Below are positions 1-13,000 of a DNA stretch of 64,000 nt, one piece after another; within the stretch, counting starts at the first letter, position 1, and every line of letters begins with the position of its first letter. The notes under the pieces were generated by a model. It ran no database searches. It saw only the letters and a program-made list of their open reading frames with translations, and was not told where the DNA came from. The stretch comes from Pseudomonas sp. BMS12 (GTDB lineage: Bacteria > Pseudomonadota > Gammaproteobacteria > Pseudomonadales > Pseudomonadaceae). The translations under genes and the position numbers were made by a program. Where the stretch lies: contig NZ_LSOF01000005.1 in the NCBI RefSeq assembly GCF_001592875.1, positions 288,361 through 352,360 of the forward strand, given 5' to 3'.

Positions 1-897
1 GCGGTAATGCTGATCGACTTCGATCTGGCCGCGGCCGTTGGCTTTCAGACCGATGTTCTCCAGGCCCAGCTTGTCGGTGTTGCCGGTACGACCGTTGCAC
101 CACAGCAGGCAGTCGGCCTTGATCTTCTTGCCCGACTTGAGGTGCAGGATCACGCCGTTCTCCAGGCCCTCGATGCGCTCGTACTCCTCGTTGTGACGGA
201 TCAGCACGTTGTTGTTGCGCAGGTGGTAGCTCAGGGCATCGGAAATCTCGTCGTCGAGGAAGCTGAGCAGCTGATCGCGGTTATCGATCAGGTCGACCAG
301 CACGCCCAGGCCGCTGAAGATCGAGGCGTACTCGGAGCCGATCACGCCGGCGCCATAAATGATGATCCGGCGCGGGGTGTGGGTCAGGCTGAGGATGGTA
401 TCGCTGTCGTAGATACGCGGGTGGTGGAAGTCCACATCGGCCGGGCGATAGGGACGCGAACCGGTGGCGACGATCACCTGTTTGGCCACCAGACGCTCGA
501 CCACGCCACTGGCGCAGACCACTTCCACGGTGTGCTCGTCATGAAAGCTGGCAGTGCCAAAGAACACGTCGACACGGTTGCGCGCGTAGTAGCCGGTGCG
601 CGACGTGACCTGCTTGGCGATCACGCGCTCGGCGCTCTTCAGCACGTCCGGGAAGGAGAACCAGCGCGGCTCGCCGATCTGGCGGAACAGCGGGTTGGTG
701 TTGTACTGCATGATCTGGCGCACCGAGTGACGCAGGGCCTTGGACGGGATAGTGCCCAAGTGGGTGCAGTTGCCGCCGACCAGGGGCCGGTTGTCGACCA
801 CCGCCACCTTGCGCCCGGCCTTGACCGCGTTCATCGCCGCGCCCTCGCCCGCCGGACCGGAACCCAGCACCACCACGTCGTAGTTGTAGACCGCCAT
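1..897 (-). CDS. sthA: Soluble pyridine nucleotide transhydrogenase, 3'-truncated by window edge
   Basis: Cytosolic FAD flavoprotein that passes hydride between NADPH and NAD+ and rebalances the two cofactor pools. The first 299 codons are present; the family is about 464 residues, so the dimerisation domain lies outside the window. The FAD-binding GSGPAG is at residues 12-17 and the NAD(P) site GAGVIGSE at 182-189. At the place of the disulfide of related reductases there is C44 but T49, the single-cysteine form typical of SthA (NCTHLGT). The ATG at 897 is preceded by GAAAGGAG, a good ribosome binding site. It lies downstream of nqrM on the same strand, separated by three small hairpins, so it may have its own expression signals. 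Confidence 0.95.
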   Translation of the reverse strand, partial: MAVYNYDVVVLGSGPAGEGAAMNAVKAGRKVAVVDNRPLVGGNCTHLGTIPSKALRHSVRQIMQYNTNPLFRQIGEPRWFSFPDVLKSAERVIAKQVTSRTGYYARNRVDVFFGTASFHDEHTVEVVCASGVVERLVAKQVIVATGSRPYRPADVDFHHPRIYDSDTILSLTHTPRRIIIYGAGVIGSEYASIFSGLGVLVDLIDNRDQLLSFLDDEISDALSYHLRNNNVLIRHNEEYERIEGLENGVILHLKSGKKIKADCLLWCNGRTGNTDKLGLENIGLKANGRGQIEVDQHYR

Positions 898-919
898 GCT
901 TACTCCTTTCAGAACTGCT

Positions 920-988
920 CAGGGCGCCCGAGGCGCCCTGCAGGTGCCGCTACGGCACGCTCTTTGTCATCGTTCCAGCTTAGCTGGA
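920..988 (-). other. Three tandem hairpins between nqrM and sthA
   Basis: Three perfect inverted repeats follow one another: TCCAGC/GCTGGA (974-979 and 983-988), GTGCCG/CGGCAC (944-949 and 953-958) and CAGGGCGCC/GGCGCCCTG (920-928 and 932-940), each with a 3-base loop. None is followed by a T-run in either direction, so they are not classical intrinsic terminators. They could attenuate nqr read-through, protect an RNA end, or form the sthA leader; this is inference. Confidence 0.5.
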
Positions 989-1005
989 GCATTTTGCCCG
1001 GCACA

Positions 1006-1239
1006 TTAGCGCTTGGTCGCGTCGTAGGCGAGCGTTGCATCCACTACATCGCCGTTCTGCTCACGATTGACCTCTTCGCACTTCTCGCGACTGCCGCCAC
1101 AGATCGAGCATTCCTTCTCGATACCGAGGTTGGCGATGCCGCCGCAGGAACCGGCGATGGGCTTGCGCCCGAAGATCACGCCGACGGCCATGCCCAGCAC
1201 CACCAGCAGCATCAGACCGAAAACCAGAACCCAGGTCAT
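1006..1239 (-). CDS. nqrM: Na+-NQR maturation protein NqrM
   Basis: A 77-residue protein with one N-terminal membrane helix (about residues 3-23) and four cysteines at C32, C44, C47 and C54. This is the layout of NqrM (former DUF539), the factor thought to deliver iron for the membrane cluster held between NqrD and NqrE. Its ATG shares bases with the apbE stop (ATGA), so it is translationally coupled as the last gene of the nqr operon. Family membership rests on size, cysteine spacing and position next to apbE. Confidence 0.9.
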   Translation of the reverse strand: MTWVLVFGLMLLVVLGMAVGVIFGRKPIAGSCGGIANLGIEKECSICGGSREKCEEVNREQNGDVVDATLAYDATKR

Positions 1240-2246
1240 GGGGACTCTCCTTCGCCGAAACGGCGAGTAAATGCGGGCGTCGCACGGGTGGCGAAGCCCT
1301 GGTCGGTACGAGTGACGAAGAAAGCGGCGATATCCGCGCGCTCAGCGAAGGCATAGCCACGCTTCGGCCCCAGCACCATCAATAGAGTAGACAGCCCATC
1401 GGCACGCAGGGTCGATGGATCGACCACGGTCACCGACGCCAGGCGATGAGTGATCGGCGCACCGGTCTGCGGGTCGAGGGTGTGCGAATAGCGTTTGCCA
1501 TCTTCCTCGAAGTAGTTGCGGTAGTCGCCGGAGGTCGACACGCCGAGGCCATCCAGCTGCAGCACCTTCTGCGCCACCTGCTGATCGTCACGCGGCGCCT
1601 CGATGGCAACGCGCCAGGGCGAACCGTCTGGCTTGCGTCCTGCAGCCCTGACTTCCCCAGTCACGTCCAGCAGGTAGCTGGTCACGCCCAGCTGGCCAAG
1701 ACGCTCGGCGATGCGATCGACCGTATAGCCGGCCGCAATACTGTTGAGATCGACCTGTACCGCAGCATCCTTGCACAGGCGCTTCTCGCCGATCTGCAGA
1801 TGCTGGTGACCGATGCGCTGACGGGCCTCGGCAATCGCCTCGGCGCTGGGCACCTGCTCGCCGCGCGCCTGCGGGCCGAAGCCCCAGAGATCGAGCAGCG
1901 GCTCCAGGGTCAGATCGAAGGCACCATCGCTTTCGGCACTCAGCTCGTCGCCAGCCCGCACCAGTTCCAGCACGGCAGCCGGCATGACCCGACAGCTGTG
2001 GGCTGGCAGGCGATTGAACTGGGAGATGTCGGAATCCGGGCGCCAGGTGGACATCTGCCGATCGACTTCGGCGAGCAGACCGTCCACTTCGGCCTTGAGG
2101 GCGGCAGGCTCGGGAGTCCCCTCGCCTGCCAGGTACTTCAGCGAGTAGTGGCTGCCCATGGTCGGGCCGCCGAACTCCTCGATCTTCTCGCCGCAACCGG
2201 CCAGCAGGGCGCTGGCCAGCAACAGACATACCGCAGGTTTAACCAC
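1236..2246 (-). CDS. apbE: FAD:protein FMN transferase (flavinyltransferase) ApbE, lipoprotein
   Basis: Transfers FMN from FAD to a threonine of NqrB and NqrC, which is needed to activate Na+-NQR. I chose the GTG at 2246, which overlaps the nqrF stop, giving 336 residues that begin with a lipoprotein signal ending in LLAGC, so the enzyme would be anchored on the periplasmic side. An upstream in-frame start at 2282 would add 12 unconvincing residues inside nqrF. Family features include [13 protein letters not shown] near the mature N-terminus, [12 protein letters not shown] in the middle and a TSGDYRNYF segment. It lies between nqrF and nqrM in the operon, as in many gamma-proteobacteria. Confidence 0.94.
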   Translation of the reverse strand: MVKPAVCLLLASALLAGCGEKIEEFGGPTMGSHYSLKYLAGEGTPEPAALKAEVDGLLAEVDRQMSTWRPDSDISQFNRLPAHSCRVMPAAVLELVRAGDELSAESDGAFDLTLEPLLDLWGFGPQARGEQVPSAEAIAEARQRIGHQHLQIGEKRLCKDAAVQVDLNSIAAGYTVDRIAERLGQLGVTSYLLDVTGEVRAAGRKPDGSPWRVAIEAPRDDQQVAQKVLQLDGLGVSTSGDYRNYFEEDGKRYSHTLDPQTGAPITHRLASVTVVDPSTLRADGLSTLLMVLGPKRGYAFAERADIAAFFVTRTDQGFATRATPAFTRRFGEGESP

Positions 2247-3462
2247 CGAAATCGTCCAGCAGGATGTTCTCGCGCTCGACACCCAGATCCAGCAGCATCT
2301 TGATCACCGCAGCGTTCATCATGGGCGGGCCGCACATGTAGAACTCGCAGTCCTCCGGCGCCGGGTGGTCCTTGAGGTACTGCTCGAACAACACGTTGTG
2401 AATGAAGCCCTTGAGGCCGGTCCAGTTGTCTTCCGGTTGAGGGTCGGACAGCGCCAGGTGCCACTCGAAGTTGGGGTTCTCCGCGGCCAGCTGGTCGTAC
2501 TCTTCGGTGTAGAAGGCTTCGCGCAGCGAGCGCGCGCCGTACCAGAAGCTGATCTTGCGCTTGGAGCCCAGGCGCTTGAGCTGGTCGAAGATGTGCGAGC
2601 GCATCGGCGCCATGCCGGCGCCACCGCCGATGAAGACCATCTCGGCCTCGGTTTCCTTGGCGAAGAACTCGCCGAACGGACCGTAAACGGTGACCTTGTC
2701 GCCCGGCTTGAGGTTGAACACCCACGACGACATCTGGCCCGGCGGCAGGTGATCCTTGCCCGGTGGCGGCGAAGCGATACGGATGTTGAATTTGACGATG
2801 CCCTTCTCGTCCGGGTAGTTGGCCATCGAGTAGGCGCGAATCACCGTCTCGTCGACCTTGGACACGTACTTCCACTGGTTGAACTTGTCCCAGTCGCCGC
2901 GGTACTCGGGCTGAATGTCGAAGTCCTTGTAATTGACCACGTGCGGCGGGCACTCCAGCTGCACGTAGCCACCGGCGCGGAAGTCCACGCTCTCGCCTTC
3001 CGGCAGACGCAGGGTCAGCTCCTTGATGAAGGTGGCCACGTTGGGGTTGGACTCCACCGTGCACTCCCACTTCTTCACGCCGAAGACTTCTTCCGACACT
3101 TCGATGTGCATGTCCTGCTTGACCGGAGTCTGGCAGGACAGGCGCCAGCCGGCCTTTGCCTCGCGCTTGGTGAAGTGCGATTCCTCGGTGGGCAGCATCT
3201 CGCCACCGCCCGACTCGACGATGCACTTGCACTGGGCGCAGGTACCACCGCCGCCGCAGGCGGAAGACAGGAACAGGTTGTTGGCCGCCAGGGTCTGCAA
3301 CAGCTTGCCGCCGGCAGGCACGGTCAGCGTCTTTTCACCGTTGATGACGATGTTCACGTCGCCGCTGGAGACCAGCTTGGCGCGTGCAGCCAGGATGATC
3401 AGCACCAGCGCCAGAACGATGGCGGTGAACATGCCGATGGCCAGGAAAATCTCGAATCCCAT
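2239..3462 (-). CDS. nqrF: Na+-translocating NADH:quinone reductase subunit F
   Basis: Electron entry subunit: oxidises NADH through FAD and passes electrons to a [2Fe-2S] centre. The 407 residues contain an N-terminal membrane helix (about 4-26), a ferredoxin domain with cluster ligands C69, C75, C78 and C110, then a ferredoxin-reductase module with RAYSMANYP (flavin) and [13 protein letters not shown] (NADH). Length and cysteine spacing fit the Vibrio enzyme. It starts 10 bases after the nqrE stop and overlaps the GTG of apbE. Confidence 0.97.
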   Translation of the reverse strand: MGFEIFLAIGMFTAIVLALVLIILAARAKLVSSGDVNIVINGEKTLTVPAGGKLLQTLAANNLFLSSACGGGGTCAQCKCIVESGGGEMLPTEESHFTKREAKAGWRLSCQTPVKQDMHIEVSEEVFGVKKWECTVESNPNVATFIKELTLRLPEGESVDFRAGGYVQLECPPHVVNYKDFDIQPEYRGDWDKFNQWKYVSKVDETVIRAYSMANYPDEKGIVKFNIRIASPPPGKDHLPPGQMSSWVFNLKPGDKVTVYGPFGEFFAKETEAEMVFIGGGAGMAPMRSHIFDQLKRLGSKRKISFWYGARSLREAFYTEEYDQLAAENPNFEWHLALSDPQPEDNWTGLKGFIHNVLFEQYLKDHPAPEDCEFYMCGPPMMNAAVIKMLLDLGVERENILLDDFGG

Positions 3463-3472
3463 CGTGTTCTCC

Positions 3473-4080
<608 letters not shown>

Positions 4081-4081
<1 letters not shown>

Positions 4082-4749
4082 CAGTAGGCCTCCTTGTTCG
4101 ATACCTGCGGCGCCATCTTGAAGCTGGGCGCCTCCACCTGGTCTTTCTTCCAGCTACGGATGGCCCAGATGAACAGACCGATCAGGAAGAATGCCGAAGG
4201 CGGCAGCAGCAGCATGCCGTTGGGCTGGTACCAGCCACCATCGTTGACGGTCGGCAGCACGGTGTAGCCGAGCAGCTTGCCGGCGCCGAACAGCTCGCGC
4301 ACCACGCCCAGGGCAATCAGCATGGCGCTGTAGCCCAGGCCGTTGCCGATACCGTCGAAGAACGACAGCACCGGCGGGTTGGCCATGGCGAAAGCCTCGG
4401 CGCGGCCCATCACGATGCAGTTGGTGATGATCAACCCGACGAACACCGACAGCTGCTTGGACAGCGAGTAGGCGAATGCCTTGAGCGCCTGATCCACCAC
4501 GATCACCAGCGAGGCGATGATCACCATCTGCACGATCATGCGGATCGAGCTGGGGATCTGGCTGCGGATCATCGAAATGAACAGGTTGGAGAAGGCGGTC
4601 ACCAGGGTCAGGGCCACCGACATCACCAGCGCGGTCTTCAGGTTCGAGGTCACCGCCAGGGCCGAGCAGATCCCGAGGATCTGCAGGCCGATGGGGTTGT
4701 TGTTGAAGATCGGGTTGAGCAGAACTTCTTTATAGGTCGGTTGCGACAT
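4081..4749 (-). CDS. nqrD: Na+-NQR subunit D
   Basis: Membrane subunit of 222 residues, inverted-topology partner of NqrE. Conserved cysteines C28 (LGICSAL) and C111 (ITNCIVMGR) are in place to ligate the shared iron centre near the membrane midpoint. It follows nqrC by three bases. The charged C-terminal tail after residue 195 is probably cytoplasmic. Nothing is missing compared with the family. Confidence 0.97.
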
Positions 4750-4752
4750 CGC

Positions 4753-5538
4753 TTATGCCTCCCCTTTGCCCAGCTTGGCCAGGAACGGGCCGAAGCCGTT
4801 CTCGCCGAGCCAGAAATGCAGCAGATTGTTCACGCCCTTGCTGGTCAGCGTGGCGCCGGCCAGGGCATCGACCTGATGCACGGCCTTCGGGCTCTGCGGA
4901 TCGACGCCGCCCTTGATGATTTCCACGGCCAGCTCGCCGTTTTCATCGAACAGCGACTTGCCGACCCACAGGCCTTTCCATTTCGGGTTGTCTACTTCGC
5001 CGCCGAGGCCGGGGGTCTCGCCGTGCTGGTAGAAGCCGAAGCCGACCACGGTATTCAGGTCGCCCTTCACCGCGATGAAGCCATGCAGGGTCGACCACAG
5101 GCCATAACCACGCACCGGCAGGATCAGGGTCTGCAACTGGCCATCCTGCTCAACCATATAAACGGTGGAGAAGTCTTCGCGACGTTTGATCGAGGCGATG
5201 TCCTGCTCGCCGCTCAGCGCTTCGGACAACTTCGGGTCCTTGGCTGCCTTGAGCGGGTCGAAGGTGGCTGGGTTCTGCGCATCGCTGAAGGTGCCGTTGC
5301 GCAGGTCCACGACCTTGGCCTGGATGCGCTCGCCGAACAGCGCTTTCACCTGCTTGGCCGTCATGCCCGCCTCACCCAGGCCGGCAATGGCCAGGATGCT
5401 GCGTTGTTTGTCGAGCTGACGGTTTTCCAGCTGGGTCGGTTTCAGTGCCACGGCCGCGCCGGCGACGAACACCGAGCAGACCAGGCACACCAGCACCGCT
5501 ACGGTGAGGGTGCGAACAGTCGATTCTTTGTTAGCCAC
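4753..5538 (-). CDS. nqrC: Na+-NQR subunit C, covalent FMN carrier
   Basis: A 261-residue subunit with one N-terminal transmembrane helix (about 10-31) and a periplasmic FMN-binding domain. The flavinylation motif is DALAGAT, with the likely FMN-accepting threonine at T230. The fourth motif position is alanine, where serine or threonine is usual. Its ATG at 5538 lies eight bases inside the end of nqrB, so the two are translationally coupled. ApbE from the same operon is expected to attach the flavin. Confidence 0.96.
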   Translation of the reverse strand: MANKESTVRTLTVAVLVCLVCSVFVAGAAVALKPTQLENRQLDKQRSILAIAGLGEAGMTAKQVKALFGERIQAKVVDLRNGTFSDAQNPATFDPLKAAKDPKLSEALSGEQDIASIKRREDFSTVYMVEQDGQLQTLILPVRGYGLWSTLHGFIAVKGDLNTVVGFGFYQHGETPGLGGEVDNPKWKGLWVGKSLFDENGELAVEIIKGGVDPQSPKAVHQVDALAGATLTSKGVNNLLHFWLGENGFGPFLAKLGKGEA

Positions 5539-6739
5539 GAGCGAGCCTCCGCTTGATGTTGGCCTGGACCACGAAGTGGTCGATCAGCGGTGCACAGAGG
5601 TTGGCGAACAGAACCGCCAGCATCATGCCTTCCGGGAAGGCCGGGTTGACCACACGGATCAGCACCACCATCACGCCGATCAGCGCACCGAAGATCCACT
5701 TGCCGGTATTGGTCATGGAAGCCGACACCGGGTCGGTGGCCATGAAGATCATGGCGAAGGCGAAACCGCCCACCACCAGATGCCAATGCCAGGGCATGGC
5801 GAACATCGGGTTGCTATCCGAGCCGATGGCGTTGAACAGGTAGCTGGTAGCGACCATGCCCAGCATCACCCCGGAGACGATGCGCCAGGAGGCGATCTTG
5901 CTGATCAGCAGCACGGCGCCGCCGATGAAGATCGCCAGCACGCTGGTCTCGCCCATGGAGCCGTGTTCGAGGCCGACGAAGGCATTCCACCAGGACAGGC
6001 CGGTGGCCGCGACCTGCTCCATGCCGCCGGCAGCCGCGACCGAAAGCGTGGTAGCGCCGGCGAAACCGTCGACCGAAGTCCACACCGCGTCACCGGACAT
6101 CTGCGCCGGGTAGGCAAAGAACAGGAAGGCACGACCGACCAGAGCAGGGTTGAGGAAGTTCTTGCCGGTACCGCCGAACACTTCCTTGCCGATCACCACG
6201 CCGAAACTGATGCCCAGGGCCACCTGCCACAGCGGAATGTCCGGCGGCAGGGTCAGAGCGAACAGTACGGAGGTGACGAAGAAGCCTTCGTTGACCTCGT
6301 GGCGGCGAATGGAGGCGAACAGCACCTCCCAGAAACCGCCGACGATGAAGGTGGTCAGGTACACCGGCAGGAAGTAGGCGGCACCCTGGATGAAGTTGTC
6401 CCAGACGCTGGCCGGGTCGAACCCTGCGAGCATGCCGATCAGGCCGAAGCGCCAGCCTTCCTGGCTGGCCAGCAGCTCGGGCTGGGCAGCGAAGATAGTA
6501 TTGGCCTGGTAGCCGACGTTCCACATACCGAAGAACATGGCCGGGAAAGTGCAGAGCCACACGGTGATCATCATGCGCTTGAGGTCGATGCCGTCACGCA
6601 CGTGGGCGGTGGTCTTGGTCACGCTGCCCGGTCGGTAGAAGAAGGTATCCAGGGCTTCGTACAGGGCGTACCACTTCTCGTACTTGCCGCCCTGTTCGAA
6701 GTTGTGCTCGATCTTGTCGAGGAATTTGCGCAGGCCCAT
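5531..6739 (-). CDS. nqrB: Na+-NQR subunit B, membrane subunit with covalent FMN and riboflavin
   Basis: The main membrane subunit (402 residues, about ten helices), which is believed to carry the Na+ pathway, covalent FMN and a riboflavin. The flavinylation motif is DGFAGAT with T230 as likely acceptor; as in NqrC here, the position before GAT is alanine rather than serine or threonine. The conserved segment [16 protein letters not shown] (about 191-206) is present. It starts one base after the nqrA stop codon. Confidence 0.97.
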   Translation of the reverse strand: MGLRKFLDKIEHNFEQGGKYEKWYALYEALDTFFYRPGSVTKTTAHVRDGIDLKRMMITVWLCTFPAMFFGMWNVGYQANTIFAAQPELLASQEGWRFGLIGMLAGFDPASVWDNFIQGAAYFLPVYLTTFIVGGFWEVLFASIRRHEVNEGFFVTSVLFALTLPPDIPLWQVALGISFGVVIGKEVFGGTGKNFLNPALVGRAFLFFAYPAQMSGDAVWTSVDGFAGATTLSVAAAGGMEQVAATGLSWWNAFVGLEHGSMGETSVLAIFIGGAVLLISKIASWRIVSGVMLGMVATSYLFNAIGSDSNPMFAMPWHWHLVVGGFAFAMIFMATDPVSASMTNTGKWIFGALIGVMVVLIRVVNPAFPEGMMLAVLFANLCAPLIDHFVVQANIKRRLARG

Positions 6740-6740
6740 C

Positions 6741-8255
<1,515 letters not shown>

Positions 8256-8362
8256 CTATCAGTCGTAACAACAAGCAACAGAGCAACTGACCCGCCACAG
8301 CCCGCGATACGGCAAGCCGAAAAAGCACCGTAACGCGCCCTGCAGCAAGCCCTGCTCGTCCA

Positions 8363-8378
8363 TTCGACCATGGTCGAA
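8363..8378. promoter_or_regulatory. Perfect 16-base palindrome, candidate operator
   Basis: TTCGACCATGGTCGAA is fully self-complementary. It sits upstream of the nqr promoter and just beyond the gapB terminator, so it does not belong to the terminator stem. I cannot match it to a regulator that I know. Confidence 0.4.
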
Positions 8379-8381
8379 GGC

Positions 8382-8415
8382 AGAAAACAAAAACGGGAGC
8401 CGAAGCTCCCGTTTT
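8382..8415 (-). terminator. Intrinsic terminator of gapB
   Basis: Arms 8390-8400 and 8405-8415 (GCTCCCGTTTT on the plus strand) with a 4-base loop, TTCG on the minus strand. On the minus strand the stem is followed by a T-rich run, and it begins 17 bases after the gapB stop codon. Confidence 0.88.
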
Positions 8416-8431
8416 GCATGCCGCGCCGCGC

Positions 8432-9880
8432 TTACTGCGGGAAGGCCGGCGGGTTGACCCCAGCCATGTCTTCCATCACACGCACGACCTGGCAGCTGTA
8501 GCCGAACTCGTTGTCGTACCACACATACAGCACGACGCGATTGTCGTTGCAGATGGTGGCTTCGGCATCGACCACACCAGCGTGGCGGGAGCCGACGAAG
8601 TCGGTGGACACCACTTCCTGCGACTGCACGAAGTCGATCTGCTTCTGCAGGTCCGAGTGCATGGCCATCTGGCGCAGGTACTCGTTGATCTCTTCGCGAG
8701 TGGTGGCCTTTTCCAGGTTCAGATTGAGGATGGCCATGGACACGTTCGGCGTCGGCACGCGAATGGCATTGCCGGTCAGCTTGCCTTTCAGCACCGGCAG
8801 GGCCTTGGCGGCAGCGGTAGCAGCACCGGTTTCGGTGATGACCATGTTCAGCGCGGCGCTGCGGCCACGACGGCTACCCTTGTGGAAGTTGTCGATCAGG
8901 TTCTGGTCGTTGGTGTACGAGTGAACGGTTTCGACGTGACCGTTGACGATGCCGTACTGGTCATTCACAGCCTTCAGCACCGGCACGATGGCGTTGGTGG
9001 TGCAGGAGGCGGCGGAGATGATCTTGTCGTCAGCAGTGATCTCGGCATGGTTGATGCCATGCACAATGTTCTTCAGCGCGCCCTTGCCCGGCGCAGTGAG
9101 GACGACGCGATCGATACCCGGGCACTTCAGGTGCTGACCCAGGCCTTCGGCGTCGCGCCATTTGCCGGTGTTGTCAACCAGCAGCGCATCCTTGATGCCG
9201 TACTGGGTGTAATCGATCGAGGCCGGATCGTTGGAGTAGATGATCTGGATCAGGTTGCCGTTGGCAGTGAGGGTGCTGTTCTCCTCATCGATGGTGATGG
9301 TGCCATCGAACTTGCCATGCACGGAGTCGCGGCGCAGCAGGCTGGCACGCTTGACCAGATCATTCTCGGCGCCCTTGCGCACGACGATGGCGCGCAGGCG
9401 CAGGCCGTCGCCACCACCGGTCTTCTCGATCAGGATGCGCGCCAGCAGGCGGCCGATGCGGCCGAAGCCGTACAGAACAACATCAGTACCTTCGCGGGCA
9501 GCACCGTTCTGCTTACCGGCCACCTCGGCCAGCTCGTCCTTGGTGAACTGCTCGATGCTGCGACCAGCGCCTTCGCTCTTGAACTTGGCAACCAGCTTGC
9601 CCAGGTCCACGGAAGCCGCGCCCAGTTTGAGCTCGGTCATGGTCTTGAGGATCGGGAAAGTATCGTGAACCGACAGTTCGACCTCGCCATCCAGACGGTG
9701 ACGGGCGAAACGGTGGGCTTTGAGAATGTCGATCACCGAACGGTTGATCAGACCACGGCCGTAGATCGAGGTCACCACGCTGTTGTTGCGGTAGAGCTGA
9801 CCGATCATTGGAATCATCGCTTCTGCGAGGGCTTCACGATCGATCCACTCACCGAGACACTGGTCGGGCTTCTGGGTCAC
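8432..9880 (-). CDS. gapB: Glyceraldehyde-3-phosphate dehydrogenase, long form (GapB type)
   Basis: Interconverts glyceraldehyde-3-phosphate and 1,3-bisphosphoglycerate with NAD(P). I chose the GTG at 9880, giving 482 residues beginning (M)TQKPDQCLGEW, because GGAAGG lies 8 bases upstream; an in-frame ATG at 9898 lacks a ribosome binding site. The N-terminal extension of about 130 residues marks the long Gap class. The Rossmann motif is YGFGRIGRLLARIL (137-150), and the catalytic cysteine is C293 in SAASCTTNA. The gene is divergent from mfd and ends in a clear terminator. In pseudomonads this paralogue is usually assigned gluconeogenic or growth-phase roles; I infer the same here. Confidence 0.93.
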   Translation of the reverse strand: MTQKPDQCLGEWIDREALAEAMIPMIGQLYRNNSVVTSIYGRGLINRSVIDILKAHRFARHRLDGEVELSVHDTFPILKTMTELKLGAASVDLGKLVAKFKSEGAGRSIEQFTKDELAEVAGKQNGAAREGTDVVLYGFGRIGRLLARILIEKTGGGDGLRLRAIVVRKGAENDLVKRASLLRRDSVHGKFDGTITIDEENSTLTANGNLIQIIYSNDPASIDYTQYGIKDALLVDNTGKWRDAEGLGQHLKCPGIDRVVLTAPGKGALKNIVHGINHAEITADDKIISAASCTTNAIVPVLKAVNDQYGIVNGHVETVHSYTNDQNLIDNFHKGSRRGRSAALNMVITETGAATAAAKALPVLKGKLTGNAIRVPTPNVSMAILNLNLEKATTREEINEYLRQMAMHSDLQKQIDFVQSQEVVSTDFVGSRHAGVVDAEATICNDNRVVLYVWYDNEFGYSCQVVRVMEDMAGVNPPAFPQ

Positions 9881-9922
9881 GGGCAATACCTTCCACATGT
9901 AGGGGCTGAAAAAAGGGGCTAC

Positions 9923-9951
9923 ATTATGACGGCGCGCGCTAGCCGGAGCAA
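9923..9951 (-). promoter_or_regulatory. Probable gapB promoter
   Basis: On the minus strand TTGCTC (9946-9951) and CATAAT (9923-9928) are separated by 17 bases, upstream of the chosen GTG start at 9880. Confidence 0.55.
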
Positions 9952-9967
9952 TGCGCGCCTGTCGCAA

Positions 9968-9997
9968 CTGACAGTGGGCGCCTCCCCTCGCTACAAT
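9968..9997 (+). promoter_or_regulatory. Probable mfd promoter
   Basis: CTGACA (9968-9973) and TACAAT (9992-9997) are 18 bases apart and end 35 bases before the mfd GTG start. It lies back to back with the gapB promoter. Confidence 0.6.
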
Positions 9998-10032
9998 CGC
10001 CCCCTTAAATTCCGCCTGGGGCCGCGACACCC

Positions 10033-13000
10033 GTGTCCGTACTGCACTTGCCGAAACTACCGGCCGCAACCGGTAAACAGCACTGGGGCAACCTGCCCGG
10101 CGCCGCACTGAGCCTGGCCATTGCCGAGGCAGCCAGCGCCGCCAAGCGTTTCACCCTGCTGCTCACCCACGACAGCCAGAGCGCCGAGCGCCTGCAGGAA
10201 GAGCTGGCGTTCTTCGCCCCGAACCTGCCGGTGCTGCACTTTCCCGACTGGGAAACCCTGCCCTACGACGTGTTTTCGCCCCACCAGGACATCATCTCCC
10301 AGCGTATCGCCACCCTGTACCGCCTGCCGGAGATCAAGCATGGCGTCCTGGTAGTGCCGATCGCCACTGCACTGCACCGCCTGGCGCCAACCCGCTTCCT
10401 GCTCGGCAGCGGCCTGCTGCTGGATGTCGGCCAGAAGCTCGATGTCGAGGAAATGCGCGCGCGCCTGGAAGCCGCCGGCTACCGCTGCGTGGATACCGTC
10501 TATGAACACGGTGAATTCGCCGTACGCGGCGCGCTGATCGATCTGTTTCCGATGGGCAGCGAAACGCCCTACCGCATCGACCTGTTCGACGACGAAATCG
10601 AGACCCTGCGCACCTTCGACCCGGAAACCCAGCGCTCGGTGGACAAGGTCGACAGCATCCGCCTGCTGCCGGCCCGCGAGTTCCCGCTGGAGAAGAAGGC
10701 CGTCACCGATTTCCGTGGCCGCTTTCGCGAGCGCTTCGACGTCGACTTCCGCCGCTGCCCGATCTATCAGGACCTTTCCACCGGCATCACCCCGGCAGGC
10801 ATCGAGTACTACCTGCCGCTGTTCTTCGAGGAAAGCGCCACCCTGTTCGACTATTTGCCGCAGGACACCCAGGTGTTCTCCCTGCCCGGCATCGAGAAGG
10901 CCGCCGAGCAGTTCTGGCAGGATGCGCGCAACCGCTTTGATGATCGCCGTGTCGATCCGGAACGTCCGATCCTGCCACCTGCAGACATTTTCCTGCCGGT
11001 GGAAGACTGCTTCGCCCGCCTGAAAAACTGGCCGCGCGTGGTGGTCGATCAGAACGACATCGAAACCGGCGTCGGCCGCGAGCGTTTCAACGCCCGCCCG
11101 CTGCCCGACCTGGCGATCCAGGCCAAGGCCAGCGAGCCATTGGCGGCGCTACGCCGCTTTATCGAGGAATACCCGGGCCGGGTGCTGTTCAGCGCCGAGT
11201 CCGCCGGCCGCCGCGAAGTGCTGCTGGAGCTACTCGCCCGCCTCAAGCTCAAACCGCGTGAAGTTGCCGACTGGCACGAGTTCACGGCCAGTAAGGAGCG
11301 CCTGGCCATCTGCATCGCCCCACTCGACGAAGGCCTGCTACTCGACGACATCGCCCTGGTCGCCGAGAGCCCGCTGTTCGGCCAACGCGTGATGCAGCGC
11401 CGCCGCCGCGAGAAATCGCGCGATGGCGGCGACAACGTGATCAAGAACCTCACCGAGCTGCGCGAAGGCGCGCCGGTAGTGCATATCGACCACGGCGTCG
11501 GCCGCTACCTGGGCCTGGTGACCATGGAATTCGACGGCCAGGCGGCCGAATTCCTCGCCCTGATGTACGCCGAGGAAGCCAAGCTCTACGTGCCGGTCGC
11601 CAGCCTGCACCTGATCGCCCGCTACACCGGCAGCGACGATGCCCTGGCGCCGCTGCACCGCCTGGGCTCCGAGACCTGGCAGAAAGCCAAGCGCAAGGCC
11701 GCCGAGCAGGTACGTGACGTCGCCGCCGAACTGCTCGACATCTACGCCCGCCGCGCCGCCCGCGAAGGCTACGCGTTCAAGGATCCGGCCGCCGACTACG
11801 CCACCTTCAGTGCCGGCTTCCCCTTCGAGGAAACCCCGGATCAGCAGAACGCCATCGAGGCCGTGGTGGCTGACATGCTCGCCGCCAAGCCGATGGACCG
11901 TCTGGTCTGCGGCGACGTCGGCTTCGGCAAGACCGAGGTGGCCATGCGCGCCGCCTTCGTCGCCGTGCATAGCGGCCGTCAGGTAGCCGTGCTGGTGCCC
12001 ACCACCCTGCTCGCCCAGCAGCACTACAACAGCTTCCGCGACCGCTTCGCCGACTGGCCGGTAACGGTCGAGGTGATGAGCCGCTTCAAGACCGCCAAGG
12101 AGATCAATGAAGCGGTGGCCAAGCTGGCCGAAGGCAAGATCGACATCATCATCGGCACCCACAAGCTGCTGCAGGACGATGTGCGCTTCAAGGACCTGGG
12201 GCTGTGCATCATCGACGAGGAGCACCGTTTCGGCGTGCGCCAGAAGGAGCAGCTCAAGGCCCTGCGCAGCGAGGTGGACATCCTCACCCTCACTGCCACG
12301 CCGATCCCGCGCACCCTCAATATGGCGGTGTCGGGCATGCGCGACCTGTCGATCATCGCCACCCCGCCGGCGCGCCGCCTGTCGGTACGCACCTTCGTCA
12401 TGGAGCAGAACAACCCGACGATCAAGGAAGCCCTGCTGCGCGAACTGCTGCGTGGCGGCCAGGTGTACTACCTACACAACGATGTGAAGACCATCGAGAA
12501 GTGCGCCGCCGACCTGGCCGAACTGGTGCCGGAAGCGCGCATCGCCATCGGCCACGGGCAGATGCACGAGCGCGACCTGGAACGGGTGATGAGCGACTTC
12601 TACCACAAGCGCTTCAACGTGCTGGTGGCCTCGACCATCATCGAAACCGGCATCGACGTGCCCAGCGCCAACACCATTCTCATCGAGCGTGCCGACAAGT
12701 TCGGCCTGGCCCAGCTGCACCAGCTGCGCGGCCGCGTTGGCCGTAGCCACCACCAGGCCTATGCCTACCTGCTGACGCCGCCACGCAAGGGCATGACCGA
12801 CGACGCGCAGAAGCGCCTGGAGGCCATCGCCAATGCCCAGGACCTCGGCGCCGGCTTCGTCCTGGCCACACACGACCTGGAGATCCGCGGCGCCGGCGAG
12901 CTGCTCGGCGACGGCCAGAGCGGACAGATCCAGGCGGTCGGCTTCACCCTCTACATGGAAATGCTGGAGCGCGCGGTCAAGGCCATCCGCAAGGGCGAGC

